Positions 1 through 7,834 of a stretch of 64,000 bases of DNA are shown here, one piece after another. The notes beneath the pieces were generated by a model. That model ran no database searches. It was given only the letters and a program-made list of their open reading frames with translations, and was not told the origin of the DNA. Position numbers and translations under genes: made by a program. The number at the start of each line of letters is the position of its first letter. The stretch's first letter is position 1. The DNA comes from an uncultured Alistipes sp. (GTDB lineage Bacteria > Bacteroidota > Bacteroidia > Bacteroidales > Rikenellaceae). The stretch lies in contig CALUNE010000012.1 in assembly GCA_944321945.1 (NCBI GenBank), positions 1 to 64,000 on the forward strand, written 5' to 3'.

Positions 1-120
1 GGGAAATGCGGCGAGGCTGTGACGCATAAAGGAGACTTCTCAAGCCGGCTTCTTGTGGCCGTCCAGTCCGGTTTATCGCACACGACGATGCGAGACACGA
101 TGAGGGTATGGCGCATAAAA

Positions 121-137
121 GAGGCTTTTTAAGCCTC
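121..137 (-). terminator. Terminator of thiL
   Basis: A 7-bp hairpin with a 3-base loop (121-127 pairs with 131-137) is followed on the minus strand by four T (117-120). The thiL stop codon lies inside the stem. Nothing supportable is seen in bases 1-107. Confidence 0.7.
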
Positions 138-1166
138 CTCGGGAAATCCCTGGGCCTTCAGCTTGATCTCCTGGCCATCGGGCGTTACGAGATAGGCGCC
201 GGTCGATTCGGCCGTGATGTGGCCGATCACGTCCACCAGCCCCAGCCGCATTACCTGTTCCTGCAGAGCCAGCGGCACGGTGAACAGGAGTTCGTAATCC
301 TCACCGCCGTTCAGCGCCGCTACCACCGGGTCGAGATGCATCTCTTCGGAGAGGGCCGTGGTCTGCTGGGCGATGGGAATGCGGTCGAGGTAGATCCGGG
401 CGCCGCATTTCGACGACTTGCAGATCTGCATCAAATCGCTGGCCAGCCCGTCCGTGATGTCGATCATCGCGGTCGGGACGATCTTCTCCTCGGCCAGCAC
501 CTCGATGATGTCCATCCTCGGGCGAGGTTTCAGATACTTCTCCAGCAGGTATTCGTATCCCTTGAACTGCGGTTCGGGGTTCTTCACGTCGGCCAGGACG
601 CGCTTTTCGCGTTCGAGCAGGTGGAGCCCCATGTAGGCGGCGCCGAGATTGCCCGTGATGCAGATCAGATCGTGGAGCCGGGCTCCGCTGCGGTAGACGA
701 TCTCCTTCTGCGGGGCATGTCCCAGCACGGTGACCGTGATGACCAGTCCGGTCATCGAGGCACGCGTGTCACCGCCCACCAGGTCGATCTCCAGCTCCTT
801 GCAGGCAAACGCAATCCCGGCGTAGAGATCCTGTAGCGCCTCGACCGGCAGTTTGGCCGACACGCCGAGCGAAACGGTGATCTGCGACGGGCGGGCATTC
901 ATGGCCAGAAGGTCGCTTACGCCGGCCGTCACGACCTTGTATCCGAGGTGCTTGAGCGGATAGTAGGTGAGGTCGAAATCGACCCCTTCGTAGAAGGAGT
1001 CGGTGGTACACAACACCTCCTCGCCGGCCGGCGGCGTGATCACCGCGGCATCGTCGCCGATGCCCTTGAGCGTCGAGGCCTGCTGCACGGGGAACTCCCT
1101 GGTCAGGAGGTCGATCAATCCGAATTGTCCGAGTGTCGAGATTTCGGTGCGTTTTTTGGGCTCCAT
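129..1166 (-). CDS. thiL: Thiamine-monophosphate kinase ThiL
   Basis: ThiL phosphorylates thiamine monophosphate with ATP to give the coenzyme thiamine diphosphate, the last step of thiamine synthesis, in the cytoplasm. The 345-residue protein has the family pattern: GIGDDA (residues 35-40), SDLLAMNA (84-91), GGDT (131-134) and DITDGLASDL further on, which bind Mg-ATP and substrate. The start at 1166 (MEPKKRTE) is chosen because an upstream in-frame ATG would put 25 unconserved residues before the family N-terminus and would lie upstream of the predicted promoter. It is transcribed divergently from adk; no other thiamine gene is nearby. The length is close to the family norm. Confidence 0.93.
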   Translation of the reverse strand: MEPKKRTEISTLGQFGLIDLLTREFPVQQASTLKGIGDDAAVITPPAGEEVLCTTDSFYEGVDFDLTYYPLKHLGYKVVTAGVSDLLAMNARPSQITVSLGVSAKLPVEALQDLYAGIAFACKELEIDLVGGDTRASMTGLVITVTVLGHAPQKEIVYRSGARLHDLICITGNLGAAYMGLHLLEREKRVLADVKNPEPQFKGYEYLLEKYLKPRPRMDIIEVLAEEKIVPTAMIDITDGLASDLMQICKSSKCGARIYLDRIPIAQQTTALSEEMHLDPVVAALNGGEDYELLFTVPLALQEQVMRLGLVDVIGHITAESTGAYLVTPDGQEIKLKAQGFPEEA

Positions 1167-1183
1167 ATTCTTGAGATTTTTTA

Positions 1184-1217
1184 CAAATTTAGCCAAACAT
1201 TCTTGATTTGGGCAAAA
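1184..1217 (-). promoter_or_regulatory. Promoter of thiL
   Basis: On the minus strand TAAATTTG (1184-1191) fits the Bacteroidetes -7 box TAnnTTTG, and a TTTTG at 1213-1217 sits at about the -33 distance. The leader to the ATG at 1166 would be very short. Confidence 0.55.
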
Positions 1218-1231
1218 ATAACGTATTTTTG
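1203..1231 (+). promoter_or_regulatory. Promoter of adk
   Basis: TTG at 1203-1205, 18 bases, then TATTTTTG at 1224-1231 match the Bacteroidetes housekeeping promoter. It is interleaved with the thiL promoter on the other strand. Confidence 0.65.
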
Positions 1232-1261
1232 TCCGATTCAAATCTTAAAAACGGGTCAGTT

Positions 1262-1840
1262 ATGTTAAATATCGTCTTATTCGGGGCACCGGGTTGCGGC
1301 AAGGGAACCCAGGCCCAGCGTCTGAAGGAGCATTACGGTCTCGACCACGTCTCGACGGGTGAGGTCATTCGTGACGAAATCCGTCGCGGCACGGAGCTCG
1401 GCCGCAGCATGGAATCCTACATCAAGGAGGGCAAACTCGCTCCCGATTCGATTGTCATCGGCATGATCGCCAACTACGTGGCCGACCATCTCGATGCCAA
1501 GGGTTGCATTTTCGACGGCTTCCCCCGTACGACGGTCCAGGCCGAGGAGTTCGACAAGATTCTTGCCAAGCACTCTCTGAAGGTCGACATCATGGTGGAC
1601 ATCCACGTTCCGGAGGAGGAGCTGGTACACCGCCTGCTGCTGCGCGGCAAGGATTCGGGACGTGCCGACGATGCCTCGGAGGAGGTGATCCGCGAGCGTC
1701 TGTCGGTCTATCACCAGCAGACGGCTGTCGTGGCCGACTACTACGCCGGTCAGGGCAAGTATGCCTCGGTCAACGGCGTCGGAACGATGGACGAGGTCTT
1801 CGACCGGATCGCCACGGTGATCGACGGACTGAAGAAATAG
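1262..1840 (+). CDS. adk: Adenylate kinase
   Basis: Adenylate kinase interconverts ATP plus AMP and two ADP in the cytoplasm. The 192-residue protein starts MLNIVLFGAP and has the P-loop GAPGCGKGT (residues 8-16), the AMP-binding STGEVIR and the DGFPRT motif (85-90), followed by a short lid (LLLRGKDSGRADD). It lacks the long zinc-binding lid, so it is the short-lid form common in Bacteroidetes. An ATG 54 bases upstream is in frame but gives a low-complexity N-terminus that lies before the P-loop strand and overlaps the promoter, so 1262 is preferred. It appears to be monocistronic, with its own promoter and terminator. Confidence 0.96.
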   Translation: MLNIVLFGAPGCGKGTQAQRLKEHYGLDHVSTGEVIRDEIRRGTELGRSMESYIKEGKLAPDSIVIGMIANYVADHLDAKGCIFDGFPRTTVQAEEFDKILAKHSLKVDIMVDIHVPEEELVHRLLLRGKDSGRADDASEEVIRERLSVYHQQTAVVADYYAGQGKYASVNGVGTMDEVFDRIATVIDGLKK

Positions 1841-1864
1841 TGCATCCCGCTGCCGGATGCTGTG

Positions 1865-1895
1865 CCGGTTCGCCTTCGGGCGGACCGGTTTTTTT
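1865..1895 (+). terminator. Terminator of adk
   Basis: A 10-bp stem with one mismatch and a TTCG loop (1865-1888) is followed by seven T. The remaining bases to 2084 hold nothing recognisable. Confidence 0.85.
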
Positions 1896-2080
1896 GTCTG
1901 CATTTCGGCGTCGGGTGGTTGCGAACGGGCTCGATCTGTCGTCTGTCGGGAGTTGCGGGGTAGCGGTTGACTGCTATCGGAGGCTGGTTGCGGCGGTTGA
2001 TTCAGTCTGCAATGGGGCGCCGCCGTGTTCTCTTCGGGGTGCCGCCTCCCGGTAGGGTGTTTTCGTTCCGCGCCAGGAAA

Positions 2081-2112
2081 AGACAAGGCCCGGACTTTGC
2101 GGTCCGGGCCTT
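2081..2112 (-). terminator. Terminator of rpsT
   Basis: A perfect 11-bp hairpin (2085-2095 with 2102-2112) sits just below the rpsT stop; on the minus strand it is followed by a T-rich run. Confidence 0.8.
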
Positions 2113-2131
2113 GCTGTTGTTGCTCAAGAAT

Positions 2132-2383
2132 TTAGAGGGAGTTCACGTGGAGCTGGATGGCGCTCTTCAGGTTGCCTGCCTTGTTCTTGTGCATGATGTT
2201 GTGCTTGGCCAGTTTGTCGAGCATTGCCGTTACCTTGGGCAGCAGAGCCTCGGCAGCACTCTTCTCCGTCGTGGCGCGCAGGGCCTTCACGGCGTTACGC
2301 GTCGTCTTGTGATAGAGACGGTTATGAGCCCGTTTCGTCAGCGTCTGACGAATACGTTTCTTGGATGACTTATGGTTTGCCAT
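2132..2383 (-). CDS. rpsT: 30S ribosomal protein S20
   Basis: S20 binds 16S rRNA in the body of the small ribosomal subunit. The 83-residue basic protein begins MANHKSSKKRIRQ and has the alanine- and lysine-rich helical pattern of the family through NKAGNLKSAIQLHVNSL. The length is typical. It lies 240 bases downstream of tRNA-Glu on the same strand, with no clear promoter of its own seen between them, so cotranscription with the tRNA is possible. Confidence 0.97.
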   Translation of the reverse strand: MANHKSSKKRIRQTLTKRAHNRLYHKTTRNAVKALRATTEKSAAEALLPKVTAMLDKLAKHNIMHKNKAGNLKSAIQLHVNSL

Positions 2384-2529
2384 AATCCGTTGTTGATTTA
2401 TTTTTTACTTTTTCAGTTCGTTGTGGTTGAACGGCCTTGGCCGCTTTCGGATAGACCTTGCGGTCCGCTCCTGAATGGTTTGTCACCCGTCAAGGCTGTC
2501 GGATGGTTGCGGAATTGCGCGGGAACGTT

Positions 2530-2585
2530 TTTGCCTCTCTCTCTTCCTTCTCTCTCTTCGTTTCTCTTCTCTCTCTTCCTCCCCG
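2530..2585. repeat. Polypyrimidine tract
   Basis: About 55 bases made almost wholly of C and T with repeated TCTCT units lie between tRNA-Glu and rpsT. Any transcript running into rpsT would read this as a purine run. Confidence 0.6.
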
Positions 2586-2623
2586 GCCCGGTCCCAGTAC
2601 TTTCGCCCTCTCCTTTGGCCCCT

Positions 2624-2698
2624 TGGTAGCCCATAGCAGAATCGAACTGCTCTTTCAAGAATGAAAATCTTGCGTCCTAACCGATAGACGAATGGGCC
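2624..2698 (-). tRNA. tRNA-Glu (TTC)
   Basis: The minus strand folds as a full cloverleaf. The acceptor GGCCCAT pairs with ATGGGCT with one G-U pair. The D-arm is CTATCGGTTAGGAC, the anticodon stem CAAGA/TCTTG encloses the loop TTTTCAT with anticodon TTC, and the T-arm contains GTTCGATTC. The CCA end is encoded (2624-2626). Confidence 0.96.
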
Positions 2699-2741
2699 TC
2701 TACCACTATCGCGCTGCCCGAAATGGGGCGCTTTAGCGGTG

Positions 2742-2772
2742 CAAAGGTAAGTAAAAAAGTTTCTTGTGCAAA
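2742..2772 (-). promoter_or_regulatory. Promoter of tRNA-Glu
   Basis: On the minus strand TTTG (2769-2772), 19 bases, then TACCTTTG (2742-2749) match the Bacteroidetes consensus exactly, about 44 bases before the tRNA. Confidence 0.8.
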
Positions 2773-2830
2773 AAAAATGAGGAAAAAATGTGAAAAAAAT
2801 GAGAGGCCCGTTTTGAAATCATCTGAGATT

Positions 2831-2862
2831 CCATCCGATAGGCCGTGGGGACTATCGGATGG
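2831..2862 (-). terminator. Hairpin after the ABC importer operon
   Basis: A perfect 11-bp inverted repeat (2831-2841 with 2852-2862) lies 7 bases past the ATPase stop. The T run after it is weak. Confidence 0.55.
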
Positions 2863-2869
2863 ACGTTGA

Positions 2870-3628
2870 CTAACGCAGACGGACGCTGCGGGTTGTCGGA
2901 TCGAAACAGGCACTCCGTCCCGAAAAGAGGCGTTCGAGCAGCCCGCTGCCGACCATCTCGTCGGCGGGCAGGCTGTGGAGTTGCGGCGTGTCGATCAGCG
3001 CCACCCGGTCGCAGAGCGAGAGGGCAATGTCCAGATCGTGGGTCGAGAAGAGGATGCATTTGCCCTCGTCGCGGGCCAGACGCCGCAGCAGTGTAGCCAG
3101 TTCGTAGCGGTTCGGAAGGTCGAGGAAAGCCGTGGGTTCGTCGAGCAGGATCACCGGAGTGTCCTGGGCCAGCGCCCGGGCGATCATCACCCGCTGGCAT
3201 TCGCCGTCCGACATGCGGTCCATGGTCTTGCGCGCGAAGGCCGACATGCCGACCAGCCCGAGCGAATGTTCGACGATGGCCCGGTCGTCGTCCTGCATGC
3301 GTCCGATCCAGTTGGTGTAGGGGGCGCGGCCCAGCGAGACGACATCTTCGCACGTGAGGTTGGCGATGCGCACCTTGTCGGTGGTCACGAACGAGACGGT
3401 TGCGGCCCGTTCGTGCGGCGAGAGCCCTGCCAGCGGTCGCCCGCACAGTTCGACGGTCCCCGCCGTGACGGGGCCCAGTCCGGCGACGGCCCGCAGCAGG
3501 GTGCTTTTGCCGGTTCCGTTGCGACCGATCAGGGCCGTCAGCGAACTCTGCGTGAAGTCGGCGCAGACGTCGGCAAGCAGTGTGCGGCTGCCGTACGAGA
3601 GGGTGATATGGTCGAGGCGGATGCTCAT
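2870..3628 (-). CDS. ABC importer ATPase, FecE/BtuD/HmuV type
   Basis: The 252-residue ATPase powers uptake of an iron complex, heme or cobalamin through the neighbouring permease. Walker A is GRNGTGKS (35-42), the signature is MSDGECQ (139-145; D and E depart from the usual LSGGQ), Walker B is VILLDEPT (159-166) and the switch histidine is in STHD (195-198). The start at 3628 (MSIRLDH) leaves 5 bases to the permease stop. An open frame runs further upstream but only inside the permease gene. The substrate cannot be read from this protein alone. Confidence 0.9.
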   Translation of the reverse strand: MSIRLDHITLSYGSRTLLADVCADFTQSSLTALIGRNGTGKSTLLRAVAGLGPVTAGTVELCGRPLAGLSPHERAATVSFVTTDKVRIANLTCEDVVSLGRAPYTNWIGRMQDDDRAIVEHSLGLVGMSAFARKTMDRMSDGECQRVMIARALAQDTPVILLDEPTAFLDLPNRYELATLLRRLARDEGKCILFSTHDLDIALSLCDRVALIDTPQLHSLPADEMVGSGLLERLFSGRSACFDPTTRSVRLR

Positions 3629-3633
3629 GGCGT

Positions 3634-4635
3634 TCAGAAGAGGTTTCGGTTGCGGATGACGACGAAGATCACGACCGGGATGCCCATCAGCGCCGTGATG
3701 GTGTTGATCGGCAGGGTCAGCGTCTTGGCCAGCAGGTCGCAGATCAGCAGCAGGGCCGCTCCGGCGAGCATCGAGGCGGGCATCAGAATGCGGTGGTCGG
3801 CCGACGCGAAGATCATGCGGGCCAGGTGCGGGACGGCCAGTCCGATGAATCCAACCGGGCCGCAAAAGGCTGTGACGCTGCCGGCCAGCAGCACCGTCGA
3901 GAGGAAGATCAGCGTACGCGTGCGCTGGACGTTGAGTCCCATCGTGCGGGCGTAGTTCTCGCCCAGCAGCAGCAGGTTCAGGGGTTTGATGACCGCCACG
4001 GAGAGCATCAGACCCGCCGCAACGGCCGGCAGCAGCAGGGCCAGCCGGCTGCCCGTCACGTCGCCCAGCGACCCCATGGTCCAGATGACGAACGACTTGA
4101 GTGCCGCTTCGTTCGAGAGGTACTGCAGGATCTCGACTACCGAACTGACGCCCGAACTGAACATCATGCCCAGGATGAGGATGACCATGATGTCCTTGAT
4201 GCGGCGGCTGACGGCCATGACGATGGCCAGCACGAGGGCCGATCCGATCCAGGCGGCGCCGGCGATGCCGAGCGACTGGACGAACGAGTGCCCGGCGACG
4301 CCCAGCAGCGGGGCTCCGAGCAGGAAGAGTGCCACACCCAGCGAGGCGCCCGAACTGATTCCCAGTACGTAGGGGCCGGCCAGCGGGTTGCGGAAGAGGG
4401 TCTGCATCTCCAGACCGCTGGCGGCCAGCGCACTGCCGGCCAGCAGGGCCGTGAGGGCCTTGAGCAGGCGGATCTTGAGGATGATCGTACGGTTGGTCGG
4501 ATCGCAGTCGCCGCCCGTGAGTGCGGCCCAGACCTCCCGCAGGGGGATGTCGACCGATCCGACGGCCAGATCGCCGACGAACAGTGCGGCGGTGAGCAGT
4601 GCAAGCAGCGTGAAGAGCAGGGTCGTGCGGGACAT
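3634..4635 (-). CDS. FecCD-family ABC permease
   Basis: The 333-residue inner-membrane protein has about nine to ten hydrophobic segments and family motifs including NPLAGPYVLGISSGASLG and FIGLAVPHLARM. It forms the channel of a BtuC/FecC/HmuU-type importer. It lies between the binding lipoprotein (28-base gap upstream) and the ATPase (5-base gap), in the usual operon order. The substrate is an iron chelate, heme or vitamin B12; no adjacent TonB receptor helps to choose. Confidence 0.92.
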   Translation of the reverse strand: MSRTTLLFTLLALLTAALFVGDLAVGSVDIPLREVWAALTGGDCDPTNRTIILKIRLLKALTALLAGSALAASGLEMQTLFRNPLAGPYVLGISSGASLGVALFLLGAPLLGVAGHSFVQSLGIAGAAWIGSALVLAIVMAVSRRIKDIMVILILGMMFSSGVSSVVEILQYLSNEAALKSFVIWTMGSLGDVTGSRLALLLPAVAAGLMLSVAVIKPLNLLLLGENYARTMGLNVQRTRTLIFLSTVLLAGSVTAFCGPVGFIGLAVPHLARMIFASADHRILMPASMLAGAALLLICDLLAKTLTLPINTITALMGIPVVIFVVIRNRNLF

Positions 4636-4663
4636 CGGTATCGGCTGTGGTTTCGGTTCCGCC

Positions 4664-5803
4664 CTATTCGAGACGTTTATAATAAAAGGTCGAGTCGCTG
4701 CCTCCGCAGAGGATCGTGCGCAGGTCGCGCAGGATGAGGTCGGGGTGGACGACGCCCGATTCCCAGAAGTCGGAACCTCCGGCCGGGGTCTGGCGACGGT
4801 TGTTGTTCCAGACGCAGCGGTCGACGACGGTCGGCACCTCGGCGAATTTCGGATTCTGGGCCGTCAGCTCCTCCAGCGTGTTGCAGGCCCCGACGTTGAT
4901 CCAGAAATCGGCGCTGTTGGCCAGCAGGTAGGCCTCCTCGAGATCCACGGCCACCGAGGCGTTCGACTGGTTTTTCGTGTAGATGTAGCTTCCGCCGGCA
5001 TCCTCGATCAGACGGACCATGTAGCTGTGGCTCGAGGGCATGAACCACGTGTCGCGGTAGGGGGTGTTGAGCATCACCTTCGGGCGGGCGTCGGCCGGAT
5101 CGAGGCGTGTTCGGAGGGCGTTGTAACGGGTGGCGATGCGGCGCAGGGTGTCTGCGCCGGCCGGGCGCAGATCGCACAGTTCGGCCGCCGCAACCAGCCA
5201 TTCGGCCTTGCCCAGCGGAGATTCCTCGACATAGTCGCCGATATACAGGTAGGGGATTCCCAGTTCGCGGAGTTTGCCGGTGATGGTGGTATTTTCACCC
5301 GAGATGCCGTAGAGCAGGATGACGTCGGGGTGGAGGGCGGTGAGCAGTTCGAAGTTGAGATTGGTGTCGTAGCCCACGTCGCGGACTTCGCCGCAGAGGC
5401 GGCGTTCGCGGATGCGGGGGTTCATGATGTAGTCGAGACCCGACACGCCGACGATCCGGTCGGCCTGCCCCAGGGCATCGAACAGAGCCACGTGGCTCGA
5501 GGACATGCAGACGACGCGTTGGACGGGGGCGTGGACGGCCTGAATTTCCGCATTGCGGGGGGCTTTGGCCTTTCCGCGCAGCAGGATCAGGTGTTGTTCA
5601 GCGGTATGGTCCCCTTGCCAGGGGTTGTGGACCGAGAGGAGTGTGGAGGCATCCTTTTCGGTGCCGCGGATGTCGAATCCCGAGGCGTAGGTTGGGGTGT
5701 AAACAATTGTCGTGAAGTCGCTTAGGTTGCGCTCCGCGGAGCCCGAGCAGCCCGATGCAAAGGCTGCTGCGAGGGTCATGATAAGAAGGGCCAGACGTTT
5801 CAT
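4664..5803 (-). CDS. Periplasmic substrate-binding lipoprotein of the ABC importer
   Basis: The 379-residue protein starts with a lipoprotein signal (MKRLALLIMTLAAAFASGC). It then shows the two-lobed BtuF/FecB fold: VQRVVCMSSSHVALFDALGQ and DRIVGVSG in the first lobe and LLTALHPDVILLYG before the linker. It captures the metal complex or cobalamin and hands it to the permease. A TACTTTTG box (minus, 5809-5816) sits almost on the start codon, so the transcript may have a very short leader. The tRNA-Pro promoter on the other strand is close by. Confidence 0.88.
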   Translation of the reverse strand: MKRLALLIMTLAAAFASGCSGSAERNLSDFTTIVYTPTYASGFDIRGTEKDASTLLSVHNPWQGDHTAEQHLILLRGKAKAPRNAEIQAVHAPVQRVVCMSSSHVALFDALGQADRIVGVSGLDYIMNPRIRERRLCGEVRDVGYDTNLNFELLTALHPDVILLYGISGENTTITGKLRELGIPYLYIGDYVEESPLGKAEWLVAAAELCDLRPAGADTLRRIATRYNALRTRLDPADARPKVMLNTPYRDTWFMPSSHSYMVRLIEDAGGSYIYTKNQSNASVAVDLEEAYLLANSADFWINVGACNTLEELTAQNPKFAEVPTVVDRCVWNNNRRQTPAGGSDFWESGVVHPDLILRDLRTILCGGSDSTFYYKRLE

Positions 5804-5839
5804 TTCTGCAAAAGTAGAAAAAATAATTGCAGAAAAGTG

Positions 5840-5868
5840 TTGTTTAATAAAAAAAGTGTGTATATTTG
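5840..5868 (+). promoter_or_regulatory. Promoter of tRNA-Pro
   Basis: TTG at 5840-5842, 18 bases, then TATATTTG at 5861-5868, about 42 bases before the tRNA. Confidence 0.75.
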
Positions 5869-5909
5869 CAGTCCCAAAGCGAAGGGTTTTGGCCCGGAGC
5901 GAACGGAAT

Positions 5910-5984
5910 CGGGGCGTAGCTCAGTCCGGTTAGAGTACACGTCTGGGGGGCGTGTGGTCGCTGGTTCGAATCCAGTCACCCCGA
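5910..5984 (+). tRNA. tRNA-Pro (GGG), integration target
   Basis: The cloverleaf has acceptor CGGGGCG against CACCCCG (one C-A mismatch at pair 6-67). The D-stem is GCTC/GAGT, the anticodon stem CACGT/GCGTG encloses CTGGGGG with anticodon GGG, and the T-arm is GCTGGTTCGAATCCAGT. No CCA is encoded. From 5943 onward the tRNA belongs to the repeat shared with 15576-15617, so its 3' half was probably supplied by the inserted element, which keeps the gene intact. Confidence 0.93.
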
Positions 5985-6039
5985 CTGATGAAAAGGCTTG
6001 ACAATCTGACGGTTGTCGAGCCTTTTTCGTTTCTGCACC
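5943..6039 (+). repeat. Left attachment repeat (97 bases)
   Basis: This copy runs from the anticodon loop of tRNA-Pro through its terminator. It matches 15576-15672 with mismatches only at 5989, 6033 and 6037; the first 46 bases are identical. Confidence 0.92.
5991..6028 (+). terminator. Terminator of tRNA-Pro
   Basis: An 11-bp stem with one wobble position (arms about 5994-6004 and 6013-6023) is followed by five T. It is duplicated with the right repeat at 15624-15661. Confidence 0.8.
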
Positions 6040-6054
6040 TGCCCTTCGCCCCAG

Positions 6055-6077
6055 CCGTGGAACATAAATGGAACATG
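6055..6077 (+). repeat. Left 23-base element-end repeat
   Basis: It contains TGGAACA twice, 11 bases apart, and matches 15446-15468 in the same orientation with one mismatch. Its position near each end of the element suggests an integrase or excisionase arm site. Confidence 0.55.
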
Positions 6078-6123
6078 GAAGGCTGCGATTGGAAATTCCA
6101 GAATTCGCTAAAAGGTTAAGGCG

Positions 6124-6519
6124 CTATTCTGTCGGAAGATGAATCAGTAATAACACGGAAAGAGTATTTCCGGAGAGTTTTGTGTCCGCATTACAACCCC
6201 AGACGATATTGGCTGATGGCATGGAATTGTGGATGATGGTTAAAAGTTGCACAATGATATTGTAATTCAATTCGGAGTGTGGGGTGTGACATACTTTTAA
6301 TGCAATGTCACAAGTCGTGTTGAGAGGTAAGATGTCCGTCAGTTCTGAGCGAAGTTGTTGCATTATGGTTGTAATTGATCCTTTGAGGAAAATCAATCTA
6401 CAGTGCGTTGTGTCGTTCAGGATACGGTCGAAATCTTCCCGTGTTATTGAATCCGGATTATTACCCATTGTTTCCCAAACTGAGTTTAGGTATTCCCTGA
6501 TTGTTTCGTTGTCTTTCAT
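6124..6519 (-). CDS. Small protein resembling the FtsZ C-terminal domain
   Basis: The 131-residue protein has no signal or membrane segment. From about residue 24 to the end its order of segments follows the tubulin-like C-terminal domain of FtsZ: DFDRIL, then LIFLKGSI, a helix, ALKVCHTPHSELNY (where FtsZ has a strand before a conserved helix), and finally SANIVWGCNADTKL with a last strand LSVLLLIHL, where FtsZ has the NIIFG...D pattern. The FtsZ GTPase domain and its GGGTGTG loop are absent. A role in binding host FtsZ or in self-assembly is only inference. It is the last gene on the left of the element; coding capacity is convincing, function is not known. Confidence 0.7.
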   Translation of the reverse strand: MKDNETIREYLNSVWETMGNNPDSITREDFDRILNDTTHCRLIFLKGSITTIMQQLRSELTDILPLNTTCDIALKVCHTPHSELNYNIIVQLLTIIHNSMPSANIVWGCNADTKLSGNTLSVLLLIHLPTE

Positions 6520-6889
6520 CGTGTTTGTGCTTTAATGACTCCTTGTAAAGATGAATACGCAACGTGGATGCAAAGCCAGAGATTTTATCTTGTGCACTGG
6601 ATCGGTAATTTTCAATAGAAGGCCTATACATTGGCCCCAATTAGGCGGTAAATAATTTTTATTGAGTCTGGGGTTATATGAGCTGTAATTGCCCCTGAAG
6701 CGCCTCTATCGGGATTTAACAAAACGACCTGCCGAGTGGCGGCAGGTCGGAGAACGGTCGGGATAAAAGTTGAATGAGGCGGGTGGATGGATAACAACTT
6801 ACAACTATGGTTTTATCCGCGACCGGATTTGTATACGAAAATCGATATTAATATAGATCGTATTTGCAATTCTAATTTAACGAAACTCA
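6520..6889. other. Intergenic stretch of the element
   Basis: No convincing gene is seen. It holds the terminator at 6721-6749; a short plus-strand open frame at 6787 runs into the antisense of the next gene and is not credible. Confidence 0.5.
6721..6749 (-). terminator. Terminator of the MORN operon
   Basis: A perfect 10-bp stem with a 5-base loop (6725-6734 with 6740-6749) is followed on the minus strand by TTTTGTTA. Confidence 0.8.
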
Positions 6890-7813
6890 TCAAAATAAGT
6901 CGACATAACGCTGAGCTGCTTGCTCGTCTGTTAGATTATCGGTTTTTATACGAGGAGACAGAGGAACACTATAGGCTTGACCGTTGGCTCGCCACGTCGC
7001 TGTATTTTCCCCATTGACCAAAGCTTTCATAACAGCGACCTCTCCAGGGGTATTCTTTTCCTCAAAAATGGCTATAAATTGGTCGATAAAACTTCTGACT
7101 CCCAAAGCCTGAAGCGCACCATCCATGGTGATATCCTTTTCACTGAACGATGCAACAATCTCTTTTGCATTAGGCCGAGATCGAAGATCTTGGATTTGCT
7201 TTCTCATAGTTTGGGCAGCATGAGGAATATCTTCTTTGTTAAGCCGCGATAGAGAAATTTGGAGATTCTGCTCTTTTTGATCCATGTAGTTCTGAAGAAC
7301 TACTTCCATTGTGTGCACGGCATTCATTCCACTGGCAAAATGCTTGACGGCAAGAGACGCCATAATGCTGGCGGTTATTACCATGACGATTATACATCCG
7401 ATCAGCCTGAAACTCCATTTCTTGATTGTGCTTTTATGGGGAGCGAGTTTGTTCGCTACTTTGTTGGAAAGAATAGCCATCCAGCCATTGGGATGAACTG
7501 AATTGTAGTGCTTAATAAATAGCCGCAAATAGAAATAATAGAATACCCATGCAATAGGAGACCATAAAGAGGCGAGTAACGGCTCGTCTCCGATGGATAA
7601 GATAATTAGGGCTGCGAAAAGTAGAATAAACCAGGGCGCTATGGATATGAGGAATCCGAGTGCTATATCTTTCACCCAACACCAAACAACCGGAGATTCA
7701 GGTTTCCCCTTCATCCGTCTGGAAAGATGGCGGTAGTTGGTTTCCATATACCAGCCAAGTAGAAATACAAATGGAGCTAGAATAAATGTAATAGAAATAA
7801 TTGAAACGGTCAT
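6890..7813 (-). CDS. Membrane protein of unknown function
   Basis: The 307-residue protein has hydrophobic segments at about residues 3-22, 50-75, 80-97 and 137-158. A long, charged and probably helical soluble tail of about 150 residues follows (with RLNKEDIPHAAQTMRKQIQDL). I do not recognise the family. It is the third gene of the operon behind the MORN and propeller-like proteins, 21 bases below the latter, so the three probably act together at the cell envelope. The coding sequence is much richer in A and T than the chromosome. Confidence 0.75.
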   Translation of the reverse strand: MTVSIISITFILAPFVFLLGWYMETNYRHLSRRMKGKPESPVVWCWVKDIALGFLISIAPWFILLFAALIILSIGDEPLLASLWSPIAWVFYYFYLRLFIKHYNSVHPNGWMAILSNKVANKLAPHKSTIKKWSFRLIGCIIVMVITASIMASLAVKHFASGMNAVHTMEVVLQNYMDQKEQNLQISLSRLNKEDIPHAAQTMRKQIQDLRSRPNAKEIVASFSEKDITMDGALQALGVRSFIDQFIAIFEEKNTPGEVAVMKALVNGENTATWRANGQAYSVPLSPRIKTDNLTDEQAAQRYVDLF

Positions 7814-7834
7814 AATGTCTGAGTTTTTAGATGG

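Noticed and set aside
1-107. Possible gene end or repeat at the left edge
   Set aside because: Too short to support any call; it only shares a few bases (GCATAAA and a following GA-rich run) with 112-125.
6787-7017. Plus-strand open frame of 76 codons in the element
   Set aside because: Its second half is antisense to the membrane protein gene and no promoter or family supports it.
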